NCBI GenBank assembly: GCA_015206785.1
Contig: JADEZQ010000002.1
Span: 62,001-126,000, forward strand
Length of the DNA: 64,000 nt
Source: Quinella sp. 2Q5
GTDB lineage: Bacteria; Bacillota; Negativicutes; Selenomonadales; Selenomonadaceae
Direction: 5' to 3'
Below are positions 26,941 to 35,058 of the stretch, in pieces (the stretch's first letter is position 1; each line of letters begins with the position of its first letter). The position numbers and the translations under genes are program-made. The notes beneath the pieces were generated by a model. That model ran no database searches and was not told where the DNA came from. It saw only the letters and a list, made by a program, of their open reading frames with translations.

Positions 26941-26959
26941 TGAACAGGAGATGAGATAA

Positions 26960-27496
26960 ATGGAATTCCATTCGACGACAATCGTTGCCGTCAAACGCGG
27001 CGGCAAGGTCGCAATCGCCGGCGACGGGCAGGTCACCTTCGGCAACTCGACCGTGATGAAATCCACCGCCAAGAAAGTTCGCCGCCTCTATCACGACAAA
27101 ATCATCGCGGGGTTTGCCGGCTCCGTAGCCGACGCTTTCACGCTGTTTGAAAAGTTCGAGGAGAAGCTCGAATCGACGCACGGTCATCTTCAACGCGCGG
27201 CTGTGGCTCTGGCAAAAGATTGGCGCACCGATAAAATTTTGCGCAGGCTCGAAGCTCTGTTGCTCGTGGCGGATAAGAACACGATCCTTTTGCTTTCGGG
27301 CAACGGCGAAGTTATCGAACCCGACGGCGACGTCGCGGCAATCGGCTCCGGCGGATTCTACGCACTGGCTGCGGCGCGTGCGCTCACGGCTCATACCGAC
27401 ATGACCGCCGCCGAAATCGCCAAGGAATCGCTGTCCATCGCCGCGGACATTTGCGTCTTCACCAATCAGAACATCATCGTCGAAGAACTCAACTAG
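26960..27496 (+). CDS. hslV: ATP-dependent protease subunit HslV
   Basis: 178-residue proteasome-like peptidase. After removal of Met-Glu-Phe-His-Ser the mature N-terminal threonine lies in [25 protein letters not shown] slightly longer N-terminal propeptide than in E. coli. It partners HslU, encoded 12 bp downstream. GGAGATGAG precedes the ATG. Confidence 0.96.
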   Translation: MEFHSTTIVAVKRGGKVAIAGDGQVTFGNSTVMKSTAKKVRRLYHDKIIAGFAGSVADAFTLFEKFEEKLESTHGHLQRAAVALAKDWRTDKILRRLEALLLVADKNTILLLSGNGEVIEPDGDVAAIGSGGFYALAAARALTAHTDMTAAEIAKESLSIAADICVFTNQNIIVEELN

Positions 27497-27508
27497 GAGG
27501 CAGATTTG

Positions 27509-28933
27509 ATGGAACTCGACAAGAAAAAAATTTCCGCCGAACTGGGCTTGAACGACCAGACTCCCCGCGAGATCGTCGCCGAGCTCGACAAGTACATCGT
27601 CGGGCAGAACGAGGCGAAGAAGTCCGTGGCGATTGCCCTGCGCAACCGTTGGCGCAGTCACAAATTGCCCGACGACATGCGCGACGACGTCATCCCGAAA
27701 AATATTTTGATGATCGGCTCGACGGGCGTCGGCAAGACCGAAATCGCTCGCCGCCTGGCAAAACTCGTTCGCGCTCCGTTCATCAAGGTCGAGGCGACGA
27801 AATTCACCGAGGTCGGTTACGTCGGGCGCGACGTCGAATCAATTATCCGTGATCTCGTTCAGACCGCCGTTCGCATGGTCCGCAAGCAGAAGGGCGAGGA
27901 AGTCAAGGAGAAGGCCGCCGCCAACGCCGTGGAACGTCTGCTTGATGTGCTCGTGCCCGAACCGAAGCGTTCACAAAATCCGCTGGGCAAACTCTTCGGC
28001 AACGCCGACAATGACGCTCAGCCCGCCGAAGAAGACAGCACAAAAAAACCCGGCCGCGAGTTCATTCGCAAACGACTCGAAGCCGGAAAGATGGAAGACC
28101 AGATTATCGAGCTGGAGGTTGCCGACCACGCCAAGCCTATGGTCGGAATGTTCAGCGGCTCCAGCTTGGAGGGCATGGGCGACAATCTTCAGGACATGGT
28201 CAGCTCGTTGATGCCCAAACGCATGCGCAAGCGCAAAGTCACCGTCGCCAACGCCCGCAAGATTCTCGAACAGGAAGAGGCTGAGAAACTCATCGACATG
28301 GAAGAAGTTTCCGAAGCCGCCGTCGAACTTGCCGAACGCAGCGGAATCGTCTTCCTCGACGAGATTGACAAGGTCGCCGTCAAAGGCTCAAGCTCCGGTC
28401 CCGACGTCAGCCGCGAAGGCGTGCAACGCGATATCCTGCCGATTGTCGAAGGCTCAACCGTTATGACCAAGTACGGCCCCGTCAAGACCGATTACATTCT
28501 GTTTATCGCGGCGGGCGCGTTCCACACGGCAAAACCCTCGGACTTGATCCCCGAACTGCAAGGACGCTTCCCAATCCGCGTTGAGCTCAAGTCGTTGGTC
28601 AAAGCCGACTTCGAAAAAATTTTGACGGAACCGCAGAACGCGTTGCTCAAACAGTACAAGGCTCTGTTGCAGACCGAAGGGCTTGCGCTGGACTTCAAGG
28701 CGGAGGCAATCGAACGCATCGCCGAGCTTGCCGAGAACGTCAACGAACAATCCGAGGACATCGGTGCGCGGCGTCTGCACACGCTGTTGGAAAAACTTTT
28801 GGAGCAGATATCCTTCGAGGCACCCGACATGGTTGCCGACGGCAAGACCGACGTCACAATCGACGCGGCGTATGTCGACGAGCGGCTCAAGGACATTGCC
28901 AAGAACCGAGACCTCAGCCAGTTCATACTGTGA
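27509..28933 (+). CDS. hslU: ATP-dependent protease ATPase subunit HslU
   Basis: 474-residue AAA+ unfoldase. Begins with [32 protein letters not shown]; Walker A is [17 protein letters not shown], Walker B IVFLDEID, and the intermediate I-domain spans about 110-235. The C-terminal tail ending in DLSQFIL inserts into HslV. The ATG at 27509 follows AGGAGG; a TTG directly before it is less likely. Terminator at 28943. Confidence 0.97.
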   Translation: MELDKKKISAELGLNDQTPREIVAELDKYIVGQNEAKKSVAIALRNRWRSHKLPDDMRDDVIPKNILMIGSTGVGKTEIARRLAKLVRAPFIKVEATKFTEVGYVGRDVESIIRDLVQTAVRMVRKQKGEEVKEKAAANAVERLLDVLVPEPKRSQNPLGKLFGNADNDAQPAEEDSTKKPGREFIRKRLEAGKMEDQIIELEVADHAKPMVGMFSGSSLEGMGDNLQDMVSSLMPKRMRKRKVTVANARKILEQEEAEKLIDMEEVSEAAVELAERSGIVFLDEIDKVAVKGSSSGPDVSREGVQRDILPIVEGSTVMTKYGPVKTDYILFIAAGAFHTAKPSDLIPELQGRFPIRVELKSLVKADFEKILTEPQNALLKQYKALLQTEGLALDFKAEAIERIAELAENVNEQSEDIGARRLHTLLEKLLEQISFEAPDMVADGKTDVTIDAAYVDERLKDIAKNRDLSQFIL

Positions 28934-28942
28934 AAAATTTTT

Positions 28943-28976
28943 CGTCGCCCGAAACTTTTGGGCGGCGATTTTTTTT
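28943..28976 (+). terminator. terminator of the dprA-hslU operon
   Basis: Stem CGTCGCCC/GGGCGGCG with a GAAACTTTT loop, followed by a run of T residues. Confidence 0.88.
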
Positions 28977-28991
28977 GGGGAGGCGAGCGAT

Positions 28992-29468
28992 ATGCGCGGC
29001 GACGCTGAAAGTCTCAGGGTCATCGATTGTTACGCCTTCCGCGACTGCGAGAGCCTGCCCGAAATAAAAATCCCCGCTTCCGTCGTTAAGATCGGCAGGG
29101 GGGATTTCAGGCGGTGCACGAGTTTAACGAGCGTCACGATTCCTGCGAACGTCCGCGAAGTCGGCGAAGATATCTTGCGCGGCTGTGAACGGTTGGAAAA
29201 ATTTTTTACCCCGCGGGCTCCGACATTGAACGGCAACTTTCGCGGGGCAACAGTGCTGAACTCATCGCGATTTAAATTCCGTACAACCTTCGCGCATTGG
29301 CGGCGGTGTAGGCGGCGACCTCCTCGACGGATTCGTTGCGCAGCGTCGCCAATTTTTTTGCGACCTCGACGACGAAGGCGGGCTCATTGCGTTTGCCGCG
29401 GTGAGGAACGGGCGCAAGGTACGGCGCGTCGGTTTCAATCAGCAACATGTCGCGCGGGGCGGCTTTGA
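28992..29468 (+). CDS. short BspA-like LRR_5 leucine-rich-repeat protein or gene remnant
   Basis: Preceded by GGGGAGG, it encodes about three BspA-type repeats: LRVIDCYAFRDCESLPEIKIPASV, IGRGDFRRCTSLTSVTIPANV, VGEDILRGCERLEKFF. After residue 95 the frame runs on into the opposite-strand tatD gene and the sequence becomes Arg/Pro-rich, which is not natural LRR protein. The true product probably ended near 29273 and a frameshift or truncation removed its stop. LRR_5 proteins are typically surface adhesins, but this copy has no signal peptide. I favour a remnant or small cytosolic protein. Confidence 0.45.
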   Translation: MRGDAESLRVIDCYAFRDCESLPEIKIPASVVKIGRGDFRRCTSLTSVTIPANVREVGEDILRGCERLEKFFTPRAPTLNGNFRGATVLNSSRFKFRTTFAHWRRCRRRPPRRIRCAASPIFLRPRRRRRAHCVCRGEERAQGTARRFQSATCRAGRL

Positions 29469-30039
29469 CGACTTCGGGGAGCTTGGCGGAATTTTTGAAC
29501 GTCAACGGACCATCGACGCCGATGAGCCAGCCGAGCTTCCAAACTTCCCGCGCAGTCTCCGGACTGCCCGAATAGCAATGCAAAACGCCGCGCAGGTCAC
29601 GCGCCTCAGTCTGCAGGATGCGCAAGGTGTCGGCGTGAGCGTCGCGGTCATGAACACACACGGGCAGATTCAGTTGCCGCGCCAAATCCAACTGCGCGAT
29701 GAAAACTTTCTGCTGCACCAGCCGACGGTCGGCGTCCTTCTCCCAATGATAGTCCAGACCGATTTCGCCGACGGCGACAACTTTTTCGGACGCGGCAAGC
29801 TCGGCGAGACGGTTGCAGGTGTCGGCGTTGAAGTCGTCAATCTCTTCGGGATGGATGCCGACGCCCGCGAACAGTTGCGGAAAATTTTTTGCCAGCTCGC
29901 TGACGGCGACGGAACTTTGAAACGTTGAGCCGAAGTTGATGATTTGTTCGACGCCGGCGGCTTTGGCTCGTTGCAGAACGTCGGCGCGGTCGGTGAAAAA
30001 ATTTTCGTCCTCAAGATGACAGTGCGTGTCGATGAACAT
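29272..30039 (-). CDS. tatD: TatD family metal-dependent hydrolase
   Basis: 255 residues; TIM-barrel 3'-5' DNase/RNase family. Metal ligands: FIDTHCHLED (HxH), GEIGLDYHW (Glu), PVCVHDRDAHADT and LHCYSG (His), and IETDAPYLAPVPHRGKRNEP (Asp). The ATG at 30039 has GAGGAGG upstream. It lies 11 bp behind the BtuF-like gene. Confidence 0.94.
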   Translation of the reverse strand: MFIDTHCHLEDENFFTDRADVLQRAKAAGVEQIINFGSTFQSSVAVSELAKNFPQLFAGVGIHPEEIDDFNADTCNRLAELAASEKVVAVGEIGLDYHWEKDADRRLVQQKVFIAQLDLARQLNLPVCVHDRDAHADTLRILQTEARDLRGVLHCYSGSPETAREVWKLGWLIGVDGPLTFKNSAKLPEVVKAAPRDMLLIETDAPYLAPVPHRGKRNEPAFVVEVAKKLATLRNESVEEVAAYTAANARRLYGI

Positions 30040-30050
30040 GTCAGCCCTCC

Positions 30051-30983
30051 TCACGGATAAATCAGCCGCGAAATTTTTTCGACTGCCTCAGGATATCGCA
30101 GCCCCGGGCTCAGCAGGAACAGGTCTTGCGGCAGGAAGTAAAGCCGATTATCGCGCACGGCACCAATCGTCTGCCAGGCGTCGTTCGCTGCGATTGCCGC
30201 CAACATGTTCGCGCGGAGCTCTTCGGCGTCGCCCATGCTGGTCACGAAAATCACGTCGGGGTTCTGCTCGGCAAGGGTCTCCATGCTGTAGGGCGCGGCG
30301 TCAGGATTTTTCTCAAGCGGCGTCATTCCCGCGGCAACATTCTCCCAACCGAACATGCCGACGATTGAGCCGGCGATTGAGCCGTCAAGCTGAACGGTGA
30401 GCCCCTGCGCTGTGGAATGGAGTATCGCCACGCGCAACGGATTCTTCGGCACGCGATCAATCGTCGATTGGATCTGCTCGTCCATGTTGTTGATGATTTT
30501 GTCCGCCGCGTCGATGTTGCCGCTCAAAGCCGCGAAGGTCTTTAGCGCACGCTTGACGTCGTCATAAGTTTTCATTTCGATGACCAGCGCGGGAATGTGA
30601 TTCTGTTCGAGCAACGGCAAAAGTTTTTCGTTCATGCCACGGTTGATGATGACCAGGTCCGGCGCACAGGCGATGAGCCGTTCGCTGTCGATCTGATAGA
30701 CTTGCCCGACGCTCGGCAGGTTCTTCGCCCAATCAGGCATTTGGTTTTTGGAATCGGGTCGCCCGACAACTTCGCAACCGACGGCGTGCAACGGCTCCAA
30801 AAATCCCGCGCTCGTCACGACAATCCTGGCGGGCTTCGTCGTCAACGCAACCTGTCTGCCCGCGTCGTCGGCGATGGTGGCGAAAGCATCTTGATTGACG
30901 GCAACGGGCTCGGAAATTTTTTCGCCGCCACAACCCGACATCAACACCGCGGCAAAAGTCAACGTCGCGAAAAATTTTTTCAT
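30051..30983 (-). CDS. BtuF-like periplasmic-binding lipoprotein (cobalamin/iron-type ABC transporter)
   Basis: 310 residues. Signal peptide with lipobox (AVLMSGCG, Cys18). The remainder is a class III substrate-binding protein (two Rossmann-like lobes joined by a long helix): IVVTSAGFLEPLHAVGCEVVGRP, ERLIACAPDLVIINRG, and the Fe3+/B12-type C-terminus. Its start overlaps cobI (ATGA), which points to a corrinoid or cobalt-related ligand, but the sequence does not decide between B12 and siderophores. No permease or ATPase gene is adjacent. Confidence 0.82.
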   Translation of the reverse strand: MKKFFATLTFAAVLMSGCGGEKISEPVAVNQDAFATIADDAGRQVALTTKPARIVVTSAGFLEPLHAVGCEVVGRPDSKNQMPDWAKNLPSVGQVYQIDSERLIACAPDLVIINRGMNEKLLPLLEQNHIPALVIEMKTYDDVKRALKTFAALSGNIDAADKIINNMDEQIQSTIDRVPKNPLRVAILHSTAQGLTVQLDGSIAGSIVGMFGWENVAAGMTPLEKNPDAAPYSMETLAEQNPDVIFVTSMGDAEELRANMLAAIAANDAWQTIGAVRDNRLYFLPQDLFLLSPGLRYPEAVEKISRLIYP

Positions 30984-31684
30984 GACGGACGCCTCGTCAG
31001 AATCGTCGACAGGTAATTGAGATGCTCGTCCCTGTGCGCGGCGATGTCGGCAATAATTTTCTCGTCGTCGAGCCCCGCGCGGCTGACCAGAACGGCGTCG
31101 TCAATGAGCGCGGTCGATTGCAGGGCGTCGGCGATTTCGGGGAAGTTCTTGTAGACTTTCATGAGGACGGCGGCGTCGGCGTGAGCCAGAAAATTTTTCA
31201 CGGCGTCAAGCTCGGCGGTGGCGGGGATAATCGCGAGAATGTCATTGCCGAACGCGACGGGTCGACCAATCTGCGCGGCGATGGCGAGGAACGCGGGCAC
31301 GCCGGGTATCGTGACGACGGGCACGCCGGAATTTTTCAGCAGGCGGAAGATGTAGATGTACGTGCTGTAAAACATCGGGTCGCCCAGCGTGGCAAAGCCG
31401 ACGTTCAAGCCGCCGCGTACCAGCCGAACAATTTCGTCGCGGTGTGATTCAAAGACCTCCGTCTCCGCCGCGAAGTCCTTGACCATTGGGAACGTGCGAT
31501 AGATGATCTCGACGCCCGCCTTCAGGTGCGGCTCGGCTATCGACAAGGCGACGCTGTCAGATTTTTTTTCGGTCTTGGGCGCGATCAAAACGTCGATGGT
31601 CTTGAGCGCGCGGATGGCTTTGACTGTCAGCAGGTCGGGGTCGCCGGGTCCGACGCCGATGCCGTAAAAAGTTCCGATTGTCAT
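30980..31684 (-). CDS. cobI: precorrin-2/cobalt-factor-2 C20-methyltransferase
   Basis: 234-residue SAM-dependent uroporphyrinogen-III-methylase-like enzyme. FYGIGVGPGDPDLLTVKAIRALK is the tetrapyrrole-methylase signature; VGFATLGDPMFYSTYIYIFRLL and TIPGVPAFLAIAAQIGRPVAFG are CobI/CbiL-specific segments. It methylates C20 in corrin synthesis. In an anaerobe it would act on cobalt-factor II (CbiL). No cobalamin riboswitch is visible upstream. Confidence 0.92.
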   Translation of the reverse strand: MTIGTFYGIGVGPGDPDLLTVKAIRALKTIDVLIAPKTEKKSDSVALSIAEPHLKAGVEIIYRTFPMVKDFAAETEVFESHRDEIVRLVRGGLNVGFATLGDPMFYSTYIYIFRLLKNSGVPVVTIPGVPAFLAIAAQIGRPVAFGNDILAIIPATAELDAVKNFLAHADAAVLMKVYKNFPEIADALQSTALIDDAVLVSRAGLDDEKIIADIAAHRDEHLNYLSTILTRRPS

Positions 31685-31712
31685 TTGCTTTGCACCTCAG
31701 CTGTGATAGAAT
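31685..31712 (+). promoter_or_regulatory. candidate promoter for the 31825-trkH unit
   Basis: TTGCTT, 16-bp spacer, TAGAAT, inside the divergent region with cobI. It leaves a leader of about 105 nt that contains an inverted repeat at 31729-31778. Confidence 0.4.
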
Positions 31713-31728
31713 GTCGCGGAAAAATTTT

Positions 31729-31778
31729 CGGCAGTGCTCATACGTTTGCCCCCGTCTAAGGCGCGAGGGTCTCTGCCG
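31729..31778 (+). other. inverted repeat in the cobI/trkH intergenic region
   Basis: CGGCAG (31729-31734) pairs with CTGCCG (31773-31778); an inner CCCCGTC-type arm also has a weak partner. It could be a leader structure in either direction. It does not match a riboswitch consensus that I know. Confidence 0.35.
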
Positions 31779-31824
31779 GCGATGATACCACACGAAAAAT
31801 TTTTTGAACAGCGGAGAATCTGCC

Positions 31825-32214
31825 ATGGATATTTTTTTGGACGTCGCGCTCGTCGCGCTGGTAATCTACTTCGTCTTCGCGATACGCCGTTCGTTGCGCA
31901 TGTCTAAGGCGTCGGTGCGGCTCATCAACAAATACGAGAACGACAAACGCAATCCAAAGCTCGTCGAAGAAATTTTTTCGGCGATAAACTCGGACGTGCT
32001 GTTGAAGCGAATCCTCAAGCGGCACGGCGCAACTCAACGCGACATTGCAAAGTTGCACGCAAAGCTGATGAAGTGGGGCGACTTCCGCAAGTTCAACCGC
32101 TACGTGCCGATAACGTCCTTCTTCAACGTCTCGACGCTGGAGTATTTGCTCGAACACAAGAACGACGACGCGAAGTCCCTGACCGAAAAGATGATGAACC
32201 ACTTCCACTTTTGA
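31825..32214 (+). CDS. small membrane-anchored protein of unknown function, upstream of trkH
   Basis: 129 residues: one N-terminal membrane helix (residues 3-20) followed by a basic, helical cytoplasmic-type region (RLINKYENDKRNPKLVEEIFSAINSDVLLKRILKRHG). No family recognised. GGAG lies 8 bases before the ATG. It ends 9 bp before trkH and is probably co-transcribed with it; an accessory role in potassium transport is only a guess from position. Confidence 0.7.
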   Translation: MDIFLDVALVALVIYFVFAIRRSLRMSKASVRLINKYENDKRNPKLVEEIFSAINSDVLLKRILKRHGATQRDIAKLHAKLMKWGDFRKFNRYVPITSFFNVSTLEYLLEHKNDDAKSLTEKMMNHFHF

Positions 32215-32223
32215 GGCGCGGCG

Positions 32224-33753
32224 ATGAACGTTAAGATGATCCTGCGCATTTGGAGCCAGGCACTGCTGTCGATGTCGGTGACTCTGTTGTTGCCCGCGAC
32301 GTACGCTTTGGTTGAGCTGGGCGGCTTGGATACGGCGGCGTTCTTCTCGGCAATCGGGCTGGCGTTGGTGGTGACGGGCGTCGTCCTGCAAAATTTTGGC
32401 GTCGGCAGATTTCAGCGGGCACCGCTTGCGGCGTCGGCAGTTTCGATTCTGCTGATGTATCCCCTGCTTTCGATATTCGGGTCGTTGCCGTTCACGCTGA
32501 CGGGCTGGCTCTCGCCGATTGATGCGCTGTTGGAAACGGCAGGCGACTTGACGTCGGCGGGGCTGTCGATTCTGCCGGAGAACGCGCCGTATCTGCTGAT
32601 CCTTTGGCAAAGCGCGCTGATGTGGCTGGGCTCGTTGCTGTTCCTGATAATTTTGGTGACCATCCTGCCGGAAGTGAGCGGTTGCTTCGGAATTTCATTG
32701 AGCTTGCAGGGCGGACAAAACTTCGGCGCGATTATCGGGCAGATGAACTTGATGAGCGTGCGCGTAATCAAAGTCTACCTGACGCTGACGCTGGTCGGTG
32801 TCGCCGCGTTCATGATGTCCGGGCTCGGCGGCTGGGATTCGCTCGTTATGGCAATGCGTTGCATCTCCACCGGCGGCGGAAAATTTTTTCCCGCGCACGA
32901 CAGCTACCACGTCGAGTACGCCGCCATCTTCGTGATGTTGCTCGCCTGCGGAAATTTCCTGCTGTATTACCGCGTGATTTATACGCTGCTGCCGCCGCCG
33001 CCTGAACTCGGTCTCAACTGGTTCACGCGGCTCAAGCAATACGTCCTGCGCCTCAAGCGAACAATCATCACCAACGCCAAGCTCGTCGCCGCAAACGAAG
33101 AGGCAGTCACTCTCTACGCCGCAATCTTCGTCGCGCTGCTGATAATCTTCACGCGCCTCCACGTCCAAGGAATTTATTTCGACGGCAACGAAGCGTTCCG
33201 CCGCTCGCTGTTCACAATCGTTTCGTTCATGAGCACCACGGGCATAACCTTCGGCTCCACCGCGCACGTCCACGACTTCGATAAGTTCTTCATCTTCCTC
33301 ATGGCGACGACCGGCGGTTGCATAGGCTCGGTGACGGGCGGCTTCAAAATCATTCGGCTCATTGTGCTGATTAAAATCACTGCCGCCGAAGTTCGCAAGA
33401 CAATCCATCCGCGCATGATGACCGCCATTCACGTCGGCGCGGTGCCCGTGCCAATGAAGACCGTCGGCAGGATTTTGGGCTTCTTCTTCCTGTCGCTGGT
33501 GACGATGTTCATCTGCGCGGCGGTGCTCAGCTTCACGGGTCCGACATTCTCGGAGGCGGTGTCGATGTCGGTTGCTTGCCTGTCGACGGTTGGCAACCTG
33601 CCCGGTCTTTGCGACGCGGCGGACTTCATTGCGCTAAACGATTTCGGAAAAATTTTCTGCATCGTGATTCTCGTCGTCGGGCGGCTGGAAATTTTTGCGC
33701 TGCTCATTGCCGTAGCCGGCGTCCGCTTCCGAAGACGCAAGAGCGATTGGTAG
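32224..33753 (+). CDS. TrkH-family potassium transporter, copy 1
   Basis: 509-residue polytopic membrane protein with the four-repeat M1-P-M2 architecture of Trk/Ktr channels. Pore-loop filter sequences are visible: LTSAGLS, CISTGGG, SFMSTTGITFG and CLSTVGNLPG; ATTGGCIGSVTGGFK lies between repeats. Several filter glycines fit poorly (for example LTSAG rather than TTG), so selectivity may be relaxed. It needs a TrkA/KtrA regulator encoded elsewhere. GAGG precedes the ATG. Confidence 0.88.
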   Translation: MNVKMILRIWSQALLSMSVTLLLPATYALVELGGLDTAAFFSAIGLALVVTGVVLQNFGVGRFQRAPLAASAVSILLMYPLLSIFGSLPFTLTGWLSPIDALLETAGDLTSAGLSILPENAPYLLILWQSALMWLGSLLFLIILVTILPEVSGCFGISLSLQGGQNFGAIIGQMNLMSVRVIKVYLTLTLVGVAAFMMSGLGGWDSLVMAMRCISTGGGKFFPAHDSYHVEYAAIFVMLLACGNFLLYYRVIYTLLPPPPELGLNWFTRLKQYVLRLKRTIITNAKLVAANEEAVTLYAAIFVALLIIFTRLHVQGIYFDGNEAFRRSLFTIVSFMSTTGITFGSTAHVHDFDKFFIFLMATTGGCIGSVTGGFKIIRLIVLIKITAAEVRKTIHPRMMTAIHVGAVPVPMKTVGRILGFFFLSLVTMFICAAVLSFTGPTFSEAVSMSVACLSTVGNLPGLCDAADFIALNDFGKIFCIVILVVGRLEIFALLIAVAGVRFRRRKSDW

Positions 33754-33762
33754 ACAAACTTA

Positions 33763-33869
33763 AAGCGCGGGGCTTCGTTGAAAAGTTCCCGCGCTTGTTG
33801 TATAGCACAGCGTCTGAAAGATGACGCAACCCCTCGTACGCCTGTCCCCGGTGTGCGGGGAGTTTTTGT
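33763..33869 (+). terminator. two hairpins after trkH copy 1, the second a rho-independent terminator
   Basis: First hairpin: AAGCGCGGG (33763-33771) with CCCGCGCTT (33788-33796), no T-tract. Second: TCCCC/GGGGA at 33845-33861 followed by TTTTTGTTT, a conventional terminator. The second superficially resembles a CRISPR repeat half, but there is only one copy. Confidence 0.7.
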
Positions 33870-33944
33870 TTGCGCCACGTGGACACGTCCTATAGTTCAT
33901 TATCCGTATAATTCTCGTCCGCCGAAATTTTTTGCAAGGAGTTT

Positions 33945-33973
33945 TTGACGCCGTCGGCGCGCTCTGTTAGACT
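33945..33973 (+). promoter_or_regulatory. promoter of the methylase/DUF262-HNH/trkH-2 operon
   Basis: TTGACG, 17-bp spacer, TAGACT, about 30 bp before the methylase start codon. The module therefore has its own promoter behind a terminator. Confidence 0.75.
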
Positions 33974-34002
33974 GGTGAAAAATTTTTCGGGAGGCAGATT
34001 CT

Positions 34003-35058
34003 ATGGCGGGCAACAAAAATCTCAACGCCGCGGCTCGTGCACGCAAGGACGAATTCTATACGCAACTGTCCGACATCGAAAACGAACTGAGCCACTATCG
34101 CGAACACTTCCGCGGCAAGGTCGTCCTGTGCAACTGCGACGATCCGTTCGAAAGCCAATTCTTCTACTACTTCGCGATGAACTTCAACTTCCTCGGCTTG
34201 AGCAAGCTCATCGTCACCAGCTACACCGGCTCGCCAATCCAAGGCAATCTCTTCGACCCCGCCGAAGGCAAGACGCCCTACAGAGTCGAAATCAATCGCA
34301 TTGACCGCGACCCGCTCGATTGGTCCGCCGTCACCGAAATGATGAACGAACTTAAGGACGCGCTCGGCAAAAATTCTTCGGCGACCGTCCGCTCCAACAC
34401 GCTGGCAATTCTTTCGGGCGACGGCGACTTCCGTTCCGCCGAATGCGTCAAGCTCCTGCGTCAAGCTGACATCGTCGTCACCAACCCGCCGTTCAGTCTC
34501 TTCCGCGAATACGTCAAGCAACTCATTGACCACGGCAAAAAATTTCTCATCATCGGCAACGTCAACTGCATCACCTACAAAGAAATTTTCCCGCTCATCA
34601 TGAACAACCAACTCTGGCTCGGCGTCAGCATTCACAGCGGCGACAGGAAGTTTCACGTGCCCGACGACTATCCGTTGAACGCAGCGACCTGCGGCGTCGA
34701 CAGCGACGGCAGAAAATTTATCCGCGTCAAAGGCGTGCGCTGGTTCACGAATCTTGAACACGCCAAGCGCAATCATCCAATCGATTTGGTTCGCAGCTAC
34801 AAAGACAATCCCGAAAATTTTCCGCGCTACGACAACTACGACGCAATCGAAGTTTCAAAGACGCTCGATATCCCCGAAGATTATTTCGGCGTGATGGGCG
34901 TGCCGATAACCTTCCTCGACAAATATTGTCCCGCGCAGTTTGAAATCATCGGCATTGCAAATTCGGCTCGGTGGATTGGTTACGAATGCTACACAATCAT
35001 CAACGGCAAAAGAATCTACAATCGGATTCTGATTAGGAGGCGAGAGCATGGAAATTGA
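34003..35058 (+). CDS. EcoRI-family adenine-specific DNA methyltransferase
   Basis: 351 residues. Opens with ARKDEFYTQLSDIENELSHYREHF and VVLCNCDDPFESQFFYYFAMNF, the signature of the EcoRI methylase family; the catalytic N6-adenine motif IV is NPPF in DIVVTNPPFSLFREYVK (about residue 163). The usual partner is an EcoRI-like endonuclease, but here the next gene encodes DUF262 plus HNH. GGGAGG precedes the ATG. The 3' end overlaps the next gene by 11 bp, so the two are translationally coupled. Recognition site unknown. Confidence 0.88.
   Translation: MAGNKNLNAAARARKDEFYTQLSDIENELSHYREHFRGKVVLCNCDDPFESQFFYYFAMNFNFLGLSKLIVTSYTGSPIQGNLFDPAEGKTPYRVEINRIDRDPLDWSAVTEMMNELKDALGKNSSATVRSNTLAILSGDGDFRSAECVKLLRQADIVVTNPPFSLFREYVKQLIDHGKKFLIIGNVNCITYKEIFPLIMNNQLWLGVSIHSGDRKFHVPDDYPLNAATCGVDSDGRKFIRVKGVRWFTNLEHAKRNHPIDLVRSYKDNPENFPRYDNYDAIEVSKTLDIPEDYFGVMGVPITFLDKYCPAQFEIIGIANSARWIGYECYTIINGKRIYNRILIRRREHGN

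Noticed and set aside
28992-29273. Possible internal promoter or regulatory RNA between hslU and tatD
   Set aside because: A protein-like LRR_5 frame with ribosome-binding site explains the sequence better.
31685-31824. Cobalamin riboswitch upstream of cobI
   Set aside because: No B12-box-like sequence and the region is too short for the canonical aptamer.
33843-33862. CRISPR-repeat-like hairpin (TCCCCGGTGTGCGGGGA)
   Set aside because: Single copy, no spacers, no cas genes; followed by a T-tract, so a terminator.
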